Assembly (NCBI GenBank): GCA_937877605.1
Contig: CALFJA010000081.1
Span: 1 to 22,397, forward strand
Origin: an uncultured Prevotellaceae bacterium
GTDB taxonomy: Bacteria; Bacteroidota; Bacteroidia; Bacteroidales; Bacteroidaceae
DNA: 22,397 nt
Reading direction: 5' to 3'
The notes below the pieces were generated by a model. It had not been told where the DNA came from, ran no database searches, and worked only from the letters and a program-made list of their open reading frames with translations. This document shows positions 14,766 through 21,831 of this stretch, one piece after another (the stretch's first letter is position 1; each line of letters begins with the position of its first letter). Position numbers and translations under genes: made by a program.

Positions 14766-15803
14766 TTAAAGCAACTGTATGCCCACTTCCGCGCACTCCC
14801 TGCGCATCTGCTCCGGCCAGATGGACGACTGTATCTCGCCTATGTGTGCTTTGTGCAGGAGCATCATGCAGAGCCGGCTCTGCCCTATTCCACCGCCGAT
14901 GGACTGCGGAAGTCGCCCGGCAAGCAGTTGCTGGTGGAAGAAAAGTTGGGTGCGCTCCTCCTGATTGGCTTCGTGCAATTGCCGGAGCAGGGTCTCGCGG
15001 TCGACACGGATGCCCATTGACGAGAGTTCCAACGACTGCTGCAAGACGGGATACCAAACCAGGATGTCGCCGTTGAGCCCTTTATGCCCGTCGCTGTTAG
15101 GGGTAGACCAGTCGTCGTAGTCGGCTGCGCGCCCATCGTGACGCTCCCCGTTGGAGAGCCGTCCGCCGATACCGATGACGAAAACGGCCCCATAAGCCTT
15201 GCAGACGGCATCCTCACGCTCTTTGGGAGTGAGGTCGGGATACATCTGCAGCAGGTTCTCGGAGTGTACAAAGTGTATTTTCTCGGGCAAGAAAGGTGTG
15301 AGTTGCGGATAGGTTTCACACACCAGGTATTCCGTCCGGCGGATGGCGGCATAGATGCGCTCTACAATGTTGCGCAGGAAGGCCAGGTTGCGGTCGCCGG
15401 TTTCCATCACGGCTTCCCAGTCCCACTGGTCCACATAGAGCGAATGGAGGTTGTCCAGTTCCTCGTCGGCACGGATGGCGTTCATGTCCGTATAGATACC
15501 GTAGCCGGGCTGGATGTCGTATTCAGCCAGTGTAACGCGCTTCCATTTCGCCAGCGAGTGCACCACTTCGGCCTGTGCTTCCTCCATGTCCTTGATGGGG
15601 AAGGTCACCGGGCGCTCAATGCCGTTCAGGTCATCGTTCAGACCCAGGCCCTTCAATACGAAAAGAGGAGCCGTGACGCGCCGGAGCCGCAACTCGGTGG
15701 AAAGGTTCTGCTGGAAAAACTCCTTGATAAGCTTGATGCCTTGCTCTGTCTGCTGCGGGCCAATCTGCGACCGGTAGCCAGGGGCTTTGATGATTCTGCT
15801 CAT
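14766..15803 (-). CDS. asnA: aspartate-ammonia ligase (asparagine synthetase A)
   Basis: Makes L-asparagine from L-aspartate, ammonia and ATP in the cytoplasm. It has 345 residues, normal for AsnA, with a class II aminoacyl-tRNA-synthetase-like catalytic fold. Family stretches seen: LRLRRVTAPLFV near residue 40, the ERPVTFPI segment, LAKWKR, and EYDIQPGYGIYTDMNAIRADEELDNLHSLYVDQWDWE. Near the C-terminus come NGDILVWYPVLQQSLELSSMGIRVD and GGGIGQSRLCMMLL. The ATG complementary to 15801-15803 (MSRIIKAPGY) matches the family start; the frame stays open further upstream but through promoter sequence. It is divergent from dapF. A tRNA-Asn gene is also in the window but too distant to imply linkage. 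Confidence 0.95.
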   Translation of the reverse strand: MSRIIKAPGYRSQIGPQQTEQGIKLIKEFFQQNLSTELRLRRVTAPLFVLKGLGLNDDLNGIERPVTFPIKDMEEAQAEVVHSLAKWKRVTLAEYDIQPGYGIYTDMNAIRADEELDNLHSLYVDQWDWEAVMETGDRNLAFLRNIVERIYAAIRRTEYLVCETYPQLTPFLPEKIHFVHSENLLQMYPDLTPKEREDAVCKAYGAVFVIGIGGRLSNGERHDGRAADYDDWSTPNSDGHKGLNGDILVWYPVLQQSLELSSMGIRVDRETLLRQLHEANQEERTQLFFHQQLLAGRLPQSIGGGIGQSRLCMMLLHKAHIGEIQSSIWPEQMRRECAEVGIQLL

Positions 15804-15827
15804 TCCGCTGTCATTTTTATTCCGGTG

Positions 15828-15835
15828 CAAAAGTA
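15828..15835 (-). promoter_or_regulatory. -7 element of the asnA promoter
   Basis: TACTTTTG on the minus strand, 24 nt before the asnA ATG, matches TAnnTTTG. The best -33 candidate (TTCG, 22 bp away) is weak. Confidence 0.5.
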
Positions 15836-16044
15836 ATAAAAAAAAGATATATACCGTCGAAAACCCGTTTTTGCACAGAGAATGTTGCAATCCGTCACCT
15901 TTCTCCGCCATCCACCCACCGGATGCAGCATTGACGACATGAAAAAAGGCCTCCTGCAACGGCAAATACTTACAATTCGTAAGTTTTTTAAAATCAAGAA
16001 TAAAAAAATATGCCTGCCGCATGTATCTTTTTCTGCATTCGTTT

Positions 16045-16052
16045 TATCTTTG
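16045..16052 (+). promoter_or_regulatory. -7 element of the dapF-dapL promoter
   Basis: TATCTTTG matches TAnnTTTG and lies 30 nt before the dapF ATG at 16083. No clear TTTG is found 19-21 bp upstream. Its position argues against the longer in-frame N-terminal extension that begins near 15882. Confidence 0.5.
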
Positions 16053-16082
16053 TCAGCGGTTTATCCACACAACTCAATAGGT

Positions 16083-16940
16083 ATGAACGACATATTTCAC
16101 TTTACCAAGATGCATGGACTTGGCAACGACTACATCTACCTGAACACCATGGACAAGCCTATGCTGCATCCCGAAGCCGCCGCACGCACCTGGAGCAAAC
16201 CGCACACAGGCATAGGCAGCGACGGACTGGTGCTGATAGGATGGCCACTGAAAACGAAGGATGCCGACTTTTCCATGCGCATATTCAATGCCGACGGTTC
16301 AGAAGCCATGATGTGCGGGAATGCCGCCCGCTGCATCGGCAAGTTCCTCTATGAGAAAGAAATCACCCGACTGACCAACATACGGCTTGAAACGCTGGCA
16401 GGAATACGCACCCTCCAACTGCATGTAAACCAGGCGGACGAAGTAGAATCGGTCACCGTCGATATGGGGGTGCCTACTTTTTCCAACCACATACAGTACA
16501 TACCGGAAAACGATAACGCCACTCCAAACGGGATTCTGCCGCTTAAAGGCACTTTCGTCTCAATGGGAAATCCGCACTATGTGGTCTTTGTCGACAATGT
16601 GGCGGACACCGATGTTGCCACGCTGGGCCGGCAAATGGAACACCACCGGGCCTTCCCCGAGCGCTGCAACATCGAATTTGCACAGCTGATGCCCGACGGG
16701 AGCATCCGGATGCGCGTCTGGGAACGGGGCAGCGGCATCACAATGGCCTGCGGAACAGGAGCCTGCGCCACCGCAGTTGCCACACAGAAACTGGGCCTGA
16801 CCCGCGGAAAGACCATCGTTGTGATGGACGGCGGACGGCTCACCGTGGAGTGGAACCACACCGACAACCATGTATATATGACCGGAGAGGCTGCCATCGT
16901 CTTCGAAGGAGACATAGAATGGAACGACGACCAAACCTGA
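16083..16940 (+). CDS. dapF: diaminopimelate epimerase
   Basis: Interconverts LL- and meso-diaminopimelate, supplying meso-DAP for peptidoglycan and lysine synthesis in the cytoplasm. It has 285 residues, the usual size, from the ATG at 16083 (MNDIFHFTKMHGLGNDYIY). The two catalytic cysteines of this cofactor-independent epimerase are both present: Cys78 in FNADGSEAMMCGNAARC and Cys223 in GITMACGTGACATAV. The two-domain pseudo-symmetric fold is reflected in the matching FTKMHGLGNDY and GNPHYVVFVDNV strands. It lies 25 nt upstream of dapL on the same strand. The product of DapL (LL-DAP) is the substrate of DapF, so the pair forms one metabolic unit. Confidence 0.96.
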   Translation: MNDIFHFTKMHGLGNDYIYLNTMDKPMLHPEAAARTWSKPHTGIGSDGLVLIGWPLKTKDADFSMRIFNADGSEAMMCGNAARCIGKFLYEKEITRLTNIRLETLAGIRTLQLHVNQADEVESVTVDMGVPTFSNHIQYIPENDNATPNGILPLKGTFVSMGNPHYVVFVDNVADTDVATLGRQMEHHRAFPERCNIEFAQLMPDGSIRMRVWERGSGITMACGTGACATAVATQKLGLTRGKTIVVMDGGRLTVEWNHTDNHVYMTGEAAIVFEGDIEWNDDQT

Positions 16941-16965
16941 AATGAAATCTTAACACCTGACAACC

Positions 16966-18201
16966 ATGGCGCTGATAAACGAACATTTCCTGAAACTTTC
17001 CAACCAGTATCTCTTTGCCGACATAGCAAAGAAAGTGAAAGCCTACCAGACTTCGCACCCACAACAGCGGGTCATCAGCCTCGGCATTGGCGATGTAACA
17101 CAGCCTCTGTGCCCCGCCGTACTCGAAGCACTGCACCGCACGGTCGATGAAATGGGCGAAAAATCGACATTTCATGGCTACGGTCCCGAGAACGGTTACG
17201 CCTTTCTGCGCGAAGCCATCCTGAAAAATGACTATCAGCCGCGGGGCATCCATTTGGATTTGAGCGAGATTTTCATCAGCGACGGAGCCAAGAGCGACAT
17301 TGGAAACTTCCAGGAACTTGTCCGATGGGACAACTCCCTGGGGCTGACCGACCCCGTCTACCCCGTCTATGTGGACTCTAATGCCATGATCGGTCGTGCC
17401 GGCGTCTGCAAGGATGGCGTCTGGAGCAATGTGAAATACTTCCCCTGCACCGCAGAAAACGGATTCGTTCCCCAACTGCCCGGGCAGCGTGTGGACATGA
17501 TTTACCTCTGCTACCCCAACAACCCGACGGGAACGGTACTGACAAAGAGTGAGTTGCGGAAGTGGGTGAACTACGCTTTGAAGAACGATACGCTCATTCT
17601 GTTCGATGCCGCCTACGAAGCCTACATACAAGACGCTAAAATTCCCCATTCCATCTACGAAATCCGGGGAGCCAAGAAGTGTGCGGTTGAGTTCCGAAGC
17701 TATTCCAAAACGGCCGGGTTTACCGGTGTCCGATGCGGCTACACGGTGGTTCCGCACGAGGTTTCGGTGGTCACTCCCGACGGGAAAAGCCGCATTCCGC
17801 TGCATCAGTTGTGGACACGCCGGCAGGCAACGAAGTTCAATGGTGCCAGCTATCTGAGCCAGCGGGCTGCCGAGGCCATCTACACCGAAGAGGGAAAGAA
17901 GCAGATACGCAGCACCATCAGGTACTACATGCACAATGCGCACTACCTGCGCAGTTCGCTGCAGGCACTCGGTTTTGAGGTCTATGGCGGGGAGAACGCA
18001 CCCTATCTCTGGGTAAAGACGCCGAAGAACCAGCCCAGTTGGAAGTTCTTCGAGGAGTTGCTGTACAGCACCGGTGTGGTTTGTACGCCTGGTGTGGGCT
18101 TCGGTCCCAGCGGTGAAGGCTACTTCCGGCTAACGGCCTTCGGCACATACGAGGACGCAGAAGAGGCGTTGCAGCGCATCAAGGCGTGGCTCCAACGCTG
18201 A
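16966..18201 (+). CDS. dapL: LL-diaminopimelate aminotransferase
   Basis: A PLP-dependent class I/II aminotransferase converting tetrahydrodipicolinate plus glutamate directly to LL-diaminopimelate. It bypasses the acyl-blocked route (DapD/DapE). It has 411 residues, the normal length. Seen in order: ISLGIGDVTQPLCPAV, the GYGPENGYAFLREAI segment, SDGAKSDIGN, the DPVYPVYVDSNAM loop, YLCYPNNPTG, FDAAYEAYI, and the PLP-binding Lys at residue 248 in FRSYSKTAGFTGVRCGY. The C-terminal GEGYFRLTAFG carries the carboxylate-binding Arg. It is 25 nt downstream of dapF and converges with the chromate-transporter operon, whose last gene ends 31 nt away. No clear terminator lies between them. Confidence 0.96.
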   Translation: MALINEHFLKLSNQYLFADIAKKVKAYQTSHPQQRVISLGIGDVTQPLCPAVLEALHRTVDEMGEKSTFHGYGPENGYAFLREAILKNDYQPRGIHLDLSEIFISDGAKSDIGNFQELVRWDNSLGLTDPVYPVYVDSNAMIGRAGVCKDGVWSNVKYFPCTAENGFVPQLPGQRVDMIYLCYPNNPTGTVLTKSELRKWVNYALKNDTLILFDAAYEAYIQDAKIPHSIYEIRGAKKCAVEFRSYSKTAGFTGVRCGYTVVPHEVSVVTPDGKSRIPLHQLWTRRQATKFNGASYLSQRAAEAIYTEEGKKQIRSTIRYYMHNAHYLRSSLQALGFEVYGGENAPYLWVKTPKNQPSWKFFEELLYSTGVVCTPGVGFGPSGEGYFRLTAFGTYEDAEEALQRIKAWLQR

Positions 18202-18232
18202 AAGAACAAGATTTTCGTAGTGGAATGCCGTG

Positions 18233-18457
18233 CTATTCGGCGGCCTTGAAACCTTTCGTACTGATGGTTTCAATCACTTCCTTGATGCCTTTTTCGTCGA
18301 AATCGGCTTCGCGTGCGGCATCAACAGCCTGCTGCTCGGCCTGTTTCTCCGTTTCGGAAGCCTGATAGTCAAGGCTTTTATACTTCAGTTCGGCAATTGC
18401 CCAGCCTGCAAGGGCTATCAAGACGAGGACAAGGATGATAATCAGCGTAGTGGTCAT
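18233..18457 (-). CDS. small single-pass membrane protein, unknown function
   Basis: A 74-residue protein with an N-terminal membrane helix (about residues 4-22, LIIILVLVLIALAGWAIA). A charged, helical tail rich in Ala, Glu, Gln and Lys follows (SETEKQAEQQAVDAAREADFDEKGIKEVIETISTKG). I recognise no family. It begins 36 nt after the second CHR transporter gene on the same strand, with no promoter in the gap, so it is probably the third gene of that operon. It could be an accessory subunit of the transporter or simply co-transcribed. Confidence 0.65.
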   Translation of the reverse strand: MTTTLIIILVLVLIALAGWAIAELKYKSLDYQASETEKQAEQQAVDAAREADFDEKGIKEVIETISTKGFKAAE

Positions 18458-18493
18458 GGATATTGTTTTTTTGATGTTTCGTTTGGAAGCAGG

Positions 18494-19069
18494 TCAATAC
18501 AGCAGCATGAGTCCCGCATAGGCAGCGAATGCCAGCATGTGTATGGGGTTGATTTTCACGAACCGCGTGCCCACGAAGGTGGCCACGAAGAGGCCTATGC
18601 TTATCCAGAACTGCCATGGACTGACTGCGAGCGAGCTGAAGTTCTCCGGGGTCATGAGCAGCAGTGCAGCGGCGAGGAGCAGGCCTACCACGGCCGGACG
18701 CAGTCCCATAAAGATGCTTTGGACCGTCGTGGAGTGCATATACTTCATGAAAAGGCGGCATATCAGTATCATCAGCACCAGCGAGGGGAGCATCAGTGCC
18801 ACGGTAGCCGTGAGTGAGCCGAGCACTGCCAGGGCTTCGTTATAGCCTGCATTGTGCACCGCGGTGTACCCACAATAGGTAGCAGCGTTGATGCCTACGG
18901 GGCCCGGTGTCATCTGACTGATGGCCACGATGTTGGTAAATTCGGCCGTGCTGAGCCACTGATGCTGCACGACCGTTTCGGTCTGGATGAGCGATAGCAT
19001 GGCATAGCCACCGCCGAAACCGAAGATGCCTATCTGCAGGAAGGTCAGGAAAAGCCAGAGGAATATCAT
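18494..19069 (-). CDS. short-chain CHR (chromate transporter family) protein, second half
   Basis: A 191-residue membrane protein with one CHR domain: FLQIGIFGFGGGYAMLSLIQTETVVQHQWLSTAEFTNIVAISQMTPGPVGINAATYCGY, then about four to five further hydrophobic segments. Family signatures FGGGYAM and the PGP loop are clear. Short CHR proteins work as pairs of oppositely oriented halves. This gene starts 5 nt after the stop of the preceding homologous half, consistent with a heterodimeric transporter. The annotation says chromate, but in an anaerobe the natural anion is uncertain. I chose the ATG complementary to 19067-19069 (MIFLWLFLTF); a longer frame upstream overlaps the partner gene. Confidence 0.9.
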   Translation of the reverse strand: MIFLWLFLTFLQIGIFGFGGGYAMLSLIQTETVVQHQWLSTAEFTNIVAISQMTPGPVGINAATYCGYTAVHNAGYNEALAVLGSLTATVALMLPSLVLMILICRLFMKYMHSTTVQSIFMGLRPAVVGLLLAAALLLMTPENFSSLAVSPWQFWISIGLFVATFVGTRFVKINPIHMLAFAAYAGLMLLY

Positions 19070-19074
19070 AGTCG

Positions 19075-19620
19075 CTATTCTGTCGATTGGATGAAGGTGC
19101 CGTAGAGCCATCCTCCCAGCCCTGCCGCGATGATGATGAAGATGGGGTTGACGCCCAGTGCCCAGATGAGCATGGCTGCGGCGATGGGTATCCAGCAGTT
19201 GGCAAGGTTTATCTTGGCACTCTTTGCCAGGGTGAACACTGGCACGGCGATGAGTGCCACCACGGCAGGACGGATGCCGCGGAACATCGCTGCTATCCAC
19301 GCCACATCCATGATGCGGCGGAAGAACATGGCAACGAGCAGTATGATGAGGAACGACGGCAGCGCAGCCCCTACCGCTGCGCACAGTGCACCACTGGTCT
19401 TGCACAGCTTGTAGCCGATATGCGTGCTGATGTTCACGGCAAACACGCCCGGACAACTCTGCGCAATGGCAATGAGGTCAAGGAATTCCTCGCGGTCCAC
19501 CCAGGCATGCCGGTCAACAACTTCGGCCTCTATGAGGGGTATCATGGCGTAGCCGCCACCAAAGGTGACGACGCCAATCTTGCCGAAGGTCTTGAAAAGT
19601 TTCCAATAGAGATGGTCCAT
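19075..19620 (-). CDS. short-chain CHR (chromate transporter family) protein, first half
   Basis: A 181-residue inner-membrane protein with one CHR domain: FKTFGKIGVVTFGGGYAMIPLIEAEVVDRHAWVDREEFLDLIAIAQSCPGVFAVNISTHIGY, followed by four to five hydrophobic segments. It is clearly homologous to the next gene: both share FGGGYAM, an EVV/ETVV segment and the AIAQ/AISQ-x-x-PG loop, where this copy reads CPGVFAV instead of TPGPVGI. The two halves together match the length of a full ChrA of about 390-400 residues. It is the first gene of the operon; a TACTTTTG element lies 19 nt upstream of the ATG. Confidence 0.9.
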   Translation of the reverse strand: MDHLYWKLFKTFGKIGVVTFGGGYAMIPLIEAEVVDRHAWVDREEFLDLIAIAQSCPGVFAVNISTHIGYKLCKTSGALCAAVGAALPSFLIILLVAMFFRRIMDVAWIAAMFRGIRPAVVALIAVPVFTLAKSAKINLANCWIPIAAAMLIWALGVNPIFIIIAAGLGGWLYGTFIQSTE

Positions 19621-19639
19621 GGGTCGTGTCTTGCTGGCA

Positions 19640-19647
19640 CAAAAGTA
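19640..19647 (-). promoter_or_regulatory. -7 element of the CHR operon promoter
   Basis: TACTTTTG on the minus strand, 19 nt before the ATG of the first CHR gene, matches TAnnTTTG. No convincing -33 box is seen at the standard distance. Confidence 0.5.
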
Positions 19648-19707
19648 ACGAAATTTTACAGAACAATCATCACCGAGAGCCTAAAAATGGAAGAAAACCG
19701 CAATTTC

Positions 19708-20202
19708 TCAGTATTCTTCCACTGCTTTCCGTGCTTTCTCACGCACCCGACGGCTTACCTTGTTCCGCTTGAAAATCATCAGGAAGTCCATCCCCGAGGG
19801 TGACTGTCCGTAGTTTCTGACCTCGTTCTCGACGCTGCTGAAAATTTGCTGAGACATAGTGGGCCGCTTGGCGGTAATCACCACCTCGTTGATGGTCACG
19901 CTCTTGGGCAGCAGCCGCACGGTGTCGGTCAGTTCGCTCCGGCGCAGGGTGCGGTGGATATAGTTCCGGTGGGTGAAGGTAAGACTGCCGAACGGCTTGT
20001 CAATGACCACCCTTCCGTTGCTGTCCGAACGGAAAGTGTCCTTGCGGTCGCTGTAAATCACCACATCGGCAATGGGCTCGTAGATTTCCATGTCCATCAG
20101 CATGAAGCGCACTTGCGCCTTGGCAGGTGCAACCGTGAACGACAGCAACAACAGGAGCGTCCTTATGCTGATTTTCGTGCGGAGTCCGTGCGGTGTTTCC
20201 AT
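19708..20202 (-). CDS. secreted carboxypeptidase-regulatory-like domain protein without a barrel
   Basis: A 164-residue exported protein. The signal peptide covers about residues 1-29 (LLLLLSFTVAPAKA before QVRF). A CarboxypepD_reg-like beta-sandwich follows at about 30-100 (YEPIADVVIYSDRKDTFRSDSNGRVVIDKPFGSLTFTHRNY). Then comes SVTINEVVITAKR (101-113), the linker that in TonB-dependent receptors precedes the plug. Here it is followed only by a basic tail (RNKVSRRVREKARKAVEEY) and a stop codon, so plug and barrel are absent. The frame is intact, and similar stand-alone domains exist in Bacteroidetes, so I call it a gene rather than a truncated receptor. The ATG complementary to 20200-20202 begins only 6 nt after a -7 element. 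Confidence 0.75.
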   Translation of the reverse strand: METPHGLRTKISIRTLLLLLSFTVAPAKAQVRFMLMDMEIYEPIADVVIYSDRKDTFRSDSNGRVVIDKPFGSLTFTHRNYIHRTLRRSELTDTVRLLPKSVTINEVVITAKRPTMSQQIFSSVENEVRNYGQSPSGMDFLMIFKRNKVSRRVREKARKAVEEY

Positions 20203-20208
20203 AGGCTG

Positions 20209-20216
20209 CAAAAATA
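20209..20216 (-). promoter_or_regulatory. -7 element touching the start of the CarboxypepD-like gene
   Basis: TATTTTTG on the minus strand matches TAnnTTTG. It ends 6 nt before the ATG at 20202, so a transcript from it would be leaderless or nearly so. No TTTG lies at the standard -33 distance, which lowers confidence. Confidence 0.4.
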
Positions 20217-20547
20217 ATAAGCAACAACTAAATTCGACCCATTCCATCGGCAGATTTCACATTATTTGCAATCCATTTACATATAGATGTTAAAACACTT
20301 GTGGGGTAGGTTAATTTTAATGAAAACCAACATGTGTGGCTGCGGTTCGGTCACAACTGTAAAGAATTATTACTGTACAACTGATTTTCGAGTGCATAAA
20401 ACGAGAATTTTCTGGCTGACTAAGGCATTTTGGCGCAAAAACCAGCATTTCCCCGTCTATTCGCCAAACCGTTGATATACAGCGACTTGTATCCGCGCAA
20501 GATAAATTCACAGCATTACGGTTCGGCGAGTGAGGTCCACTTGATAC

Positions 20548-20640
20548 GCGTTTGAGCCCCGGTCAGGGCACGACTGGAGCCAAATTGCATGGCAACTGGC
20601 TCCAAATGAAAATGCAAGTGAGCCCCAGTTGCAGCCGAAA
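20548..20640. repeat. second cluster of the TTTGGGGCTCAAACGCA-type repeat
   Basis: GCGTTTGAGCCCC (20548-20560) is the exact reverse complement of 2772-2784. GCACGACTGGAGCCAAATTGCA (20568-20589) resembles GCACGAC-gaac-GGAGCCCAAACGCA at 2805-2829. GGAGCCA/TGGCTCC (from 20576, and 20597-20603) forms a short inverted repeat, and GTGAGCCCCAGTTGCAGCC follows. The same word family in two distant intergenic sites argues for a dispersed element. Confidence 0.55.
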
Positions 20641-20874
20641 GGGGTGGACATGATACTCCGAATGCCGACCAGACGAGGTGTTTTTGCCAGGTTTTCGCGT
20701 CATTTGCGGCTGGAGGAAACTTGCACACTGTCAAGATTATTTACTGCCAACGGCAGCCGTCTTTGCAAGAAGAAAACGCCACGAAAGCCATGTTAACAAA
20801 CATATTTTTCAGCCGCAGGTGGTTAAAAATAGTAAAAACGAGGCGGAAAAGCATTGCCGTAAACCGCCAATCGC

Positions 20875-20882
20875 TATATTTG
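20875..20882 (+). promoter_or_regulatory. -7 element of the OmpA-like lipoprotein promoter
   Basis: TATATTTG matches TAnnTTTG. ATTG at 20853-20856 is a weak -33 box 18 bp upstream. The predicted leader is about 27 nt before the ATG at 20916. Confidence 0.6.
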
Positions 20883-20915
20883 CACCCAAGAATCAACCCA
20901 TAAAATGTATTGAAC

Positions 20916-21755
20916 ATGAACGGAAAGACCTTATTCATTGGCGCCCTTCTCGCAGGAAGCATGATGCTCTCCGGCTGCGCCAGCAAGAAGCAATTGGCAG
21001 CTTGCCAGACGGAAAACCAGGAACTGTCGGCCAACTTCCAATCGACCAAGGAACAACTGGCAGTCGCCAACTCTCGTATAGCCTCGCTGGAAGACCAGCT
21101 CTCTGCCCAGAAAGAAGCCTATGCAGCCCTGCAAGGCTCGCTCGACAAGAGCCTGACCAATGCCAGCCAGACCAATGTGCAGATTGACAAGCTGGTGGAC
21201 CAGATTAACGAATCGAACCAGTACATCCGCCACCTGGTAGAGGTGAAGTCGAAAAGCGACTCTCTCAACCTGGTGCTTACCAACAACCTGACCCGCTCGC
21301 TGAGCAAGGAAGAACTCAAGGAAGTGGATGTGCAGGTGCTCAAGGGCGTTGTCTACATCTCGCTCAACGACAACATGCTCTACAAGACCGGCTCGTACGA
21401 AATCAGCGACCGTGCCGCAGAGACCCTGTCGAAGATTGCAAAGATCATCATCGACTACAAAGACTACGATGTGCTGATTGAAGGCAACACCGACAATGTG
21501 CCCATCTCGCGCGAGAACATCCGCAACAACTGGGACCTTTCCTGCCTGCGTGCCTCCAGCGTTGTGCAGTACCTGCAGAACAATTTCGGCATCGACCCGA
21601 AGCGACTCACCGCCGGCGGCCGCGGAGAATACAACCCGCTGGTGAGCAACGAGACGGCTAACGGACGCCAGCGCAACCGCCGTACGCAAATCATCATTAC
21701 TCCGAAGCTTGACCAGTTCCTCGACCTGATCGACGCTGCCCCCGACGACAAGTAG
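20916..21755 (+). CDS. OmpA-family peptidoglycan-associated lipoprotein
   Basis: A 279-residue outer-membrane lipoprotein. The signal ends in LSGC with the lipidated Cys at residue 21 followed by ASKK. Residues about 25-115 are a long coiled coil (TENQELSANFQSTKEQLAVANSRIASLEDQLSAQKEA...). Residues about 150-270 are an OmpA C-terminal domain. The peptidoglycan-binding Asp193 (GNTDNVPISREN) and Arg212 (DLSCLRASSVVQYLQ) are present, then GGRGEYNPLVSNETANGRQRNRRTQI. It most likely spans the periplasm and tethers the outer membrane to DAP-containing peptidoglycan. I chose the ATG at 20916; an in-frame TTG at 20910 would add two residues and is less likely. A terminator follows 21 nt after the stop. 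Confidence 0.9.
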   Translation: MNGKTLFIGALLAGSMMLSGCASKKQLAACQTENQELSANFQSTKEQLAVANSRIASLEDQLSAQKEAYAALQGSLDKSLTNASQTNVQIDKLVDQINESNQYIRHLVEVKSKSDSLNLVLTNNLTRSLSKEELKEVDVQVLKGVVYISLNDNMLYKTGSYEISDRAAETLSKIAKIIIDYKDYDVLIEGNTDNVPISRENIRNNWDLSCLRASSVVQYLQNNFGIDPKRLTAGGRGEYNPLVSNETANGRQRNRRTQIIITPKLDQFLDLIDAAPDDK

Positions 21756-21776
21756 GCGAAAGACACTGATACGACA

Positions 21777-21813
21777 AAAGCGGCAGGCTCCCCTATGGGA
21801 TGCCTGCCGCTTT
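21777..21813. terminator. bidirectional terminator between converging genes
   Basis: AAAGCGGCAGGC (21777-21788) pairs with GCCTGCCGCTTT (21802-21813). The loop contains a second pairing, TCCC-CTAT-GGGA (21789-21800). A- and T-runs flank both sides, so it serves the rightward OmpA-like gene and the leftward YitT gene. Confidence 0.85.
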
Positions 21814-21831
21814 CATATAATTAGGCTGCAA

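Larger units (their letters stand above)
20203..20915. other. long intergenic region, no gene seen
   Basis: 713 nt between divergent genes. It holds the -7 element of the leftward gene at its left end, a repeat cluster at 20548-20640 and a promoter-like element at 20875-20882. A short ATG frame at 20287-20475 is rejected as spurious. The rest is AT-rich with no RNA-gene signature that I recognise. Confidence 0.5.

Noticed and set aside
15968..15990. ACTTAC/GTAAGT hairpin followed by a T-run between asnA and dapF
   Set aside because: The stem is only 6 bp and AT-rich and lies between divergent promoters; too weak to call a terminator or attenuator.
15882..16082. In-frame N-terminal extension of dapF
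   Set aside because: The -7 element TATCTTTG lies inside it and DapF proteins start at the MHGLGNDY-proximal Met, so the ATG at 16083 is preferred.
20287..20475. 62-codon ATG frame in the long intergenic region
   Set aside because: No promoter, no recognisable domain, mixed composition and no neighbouring operon; it is most likely chance.
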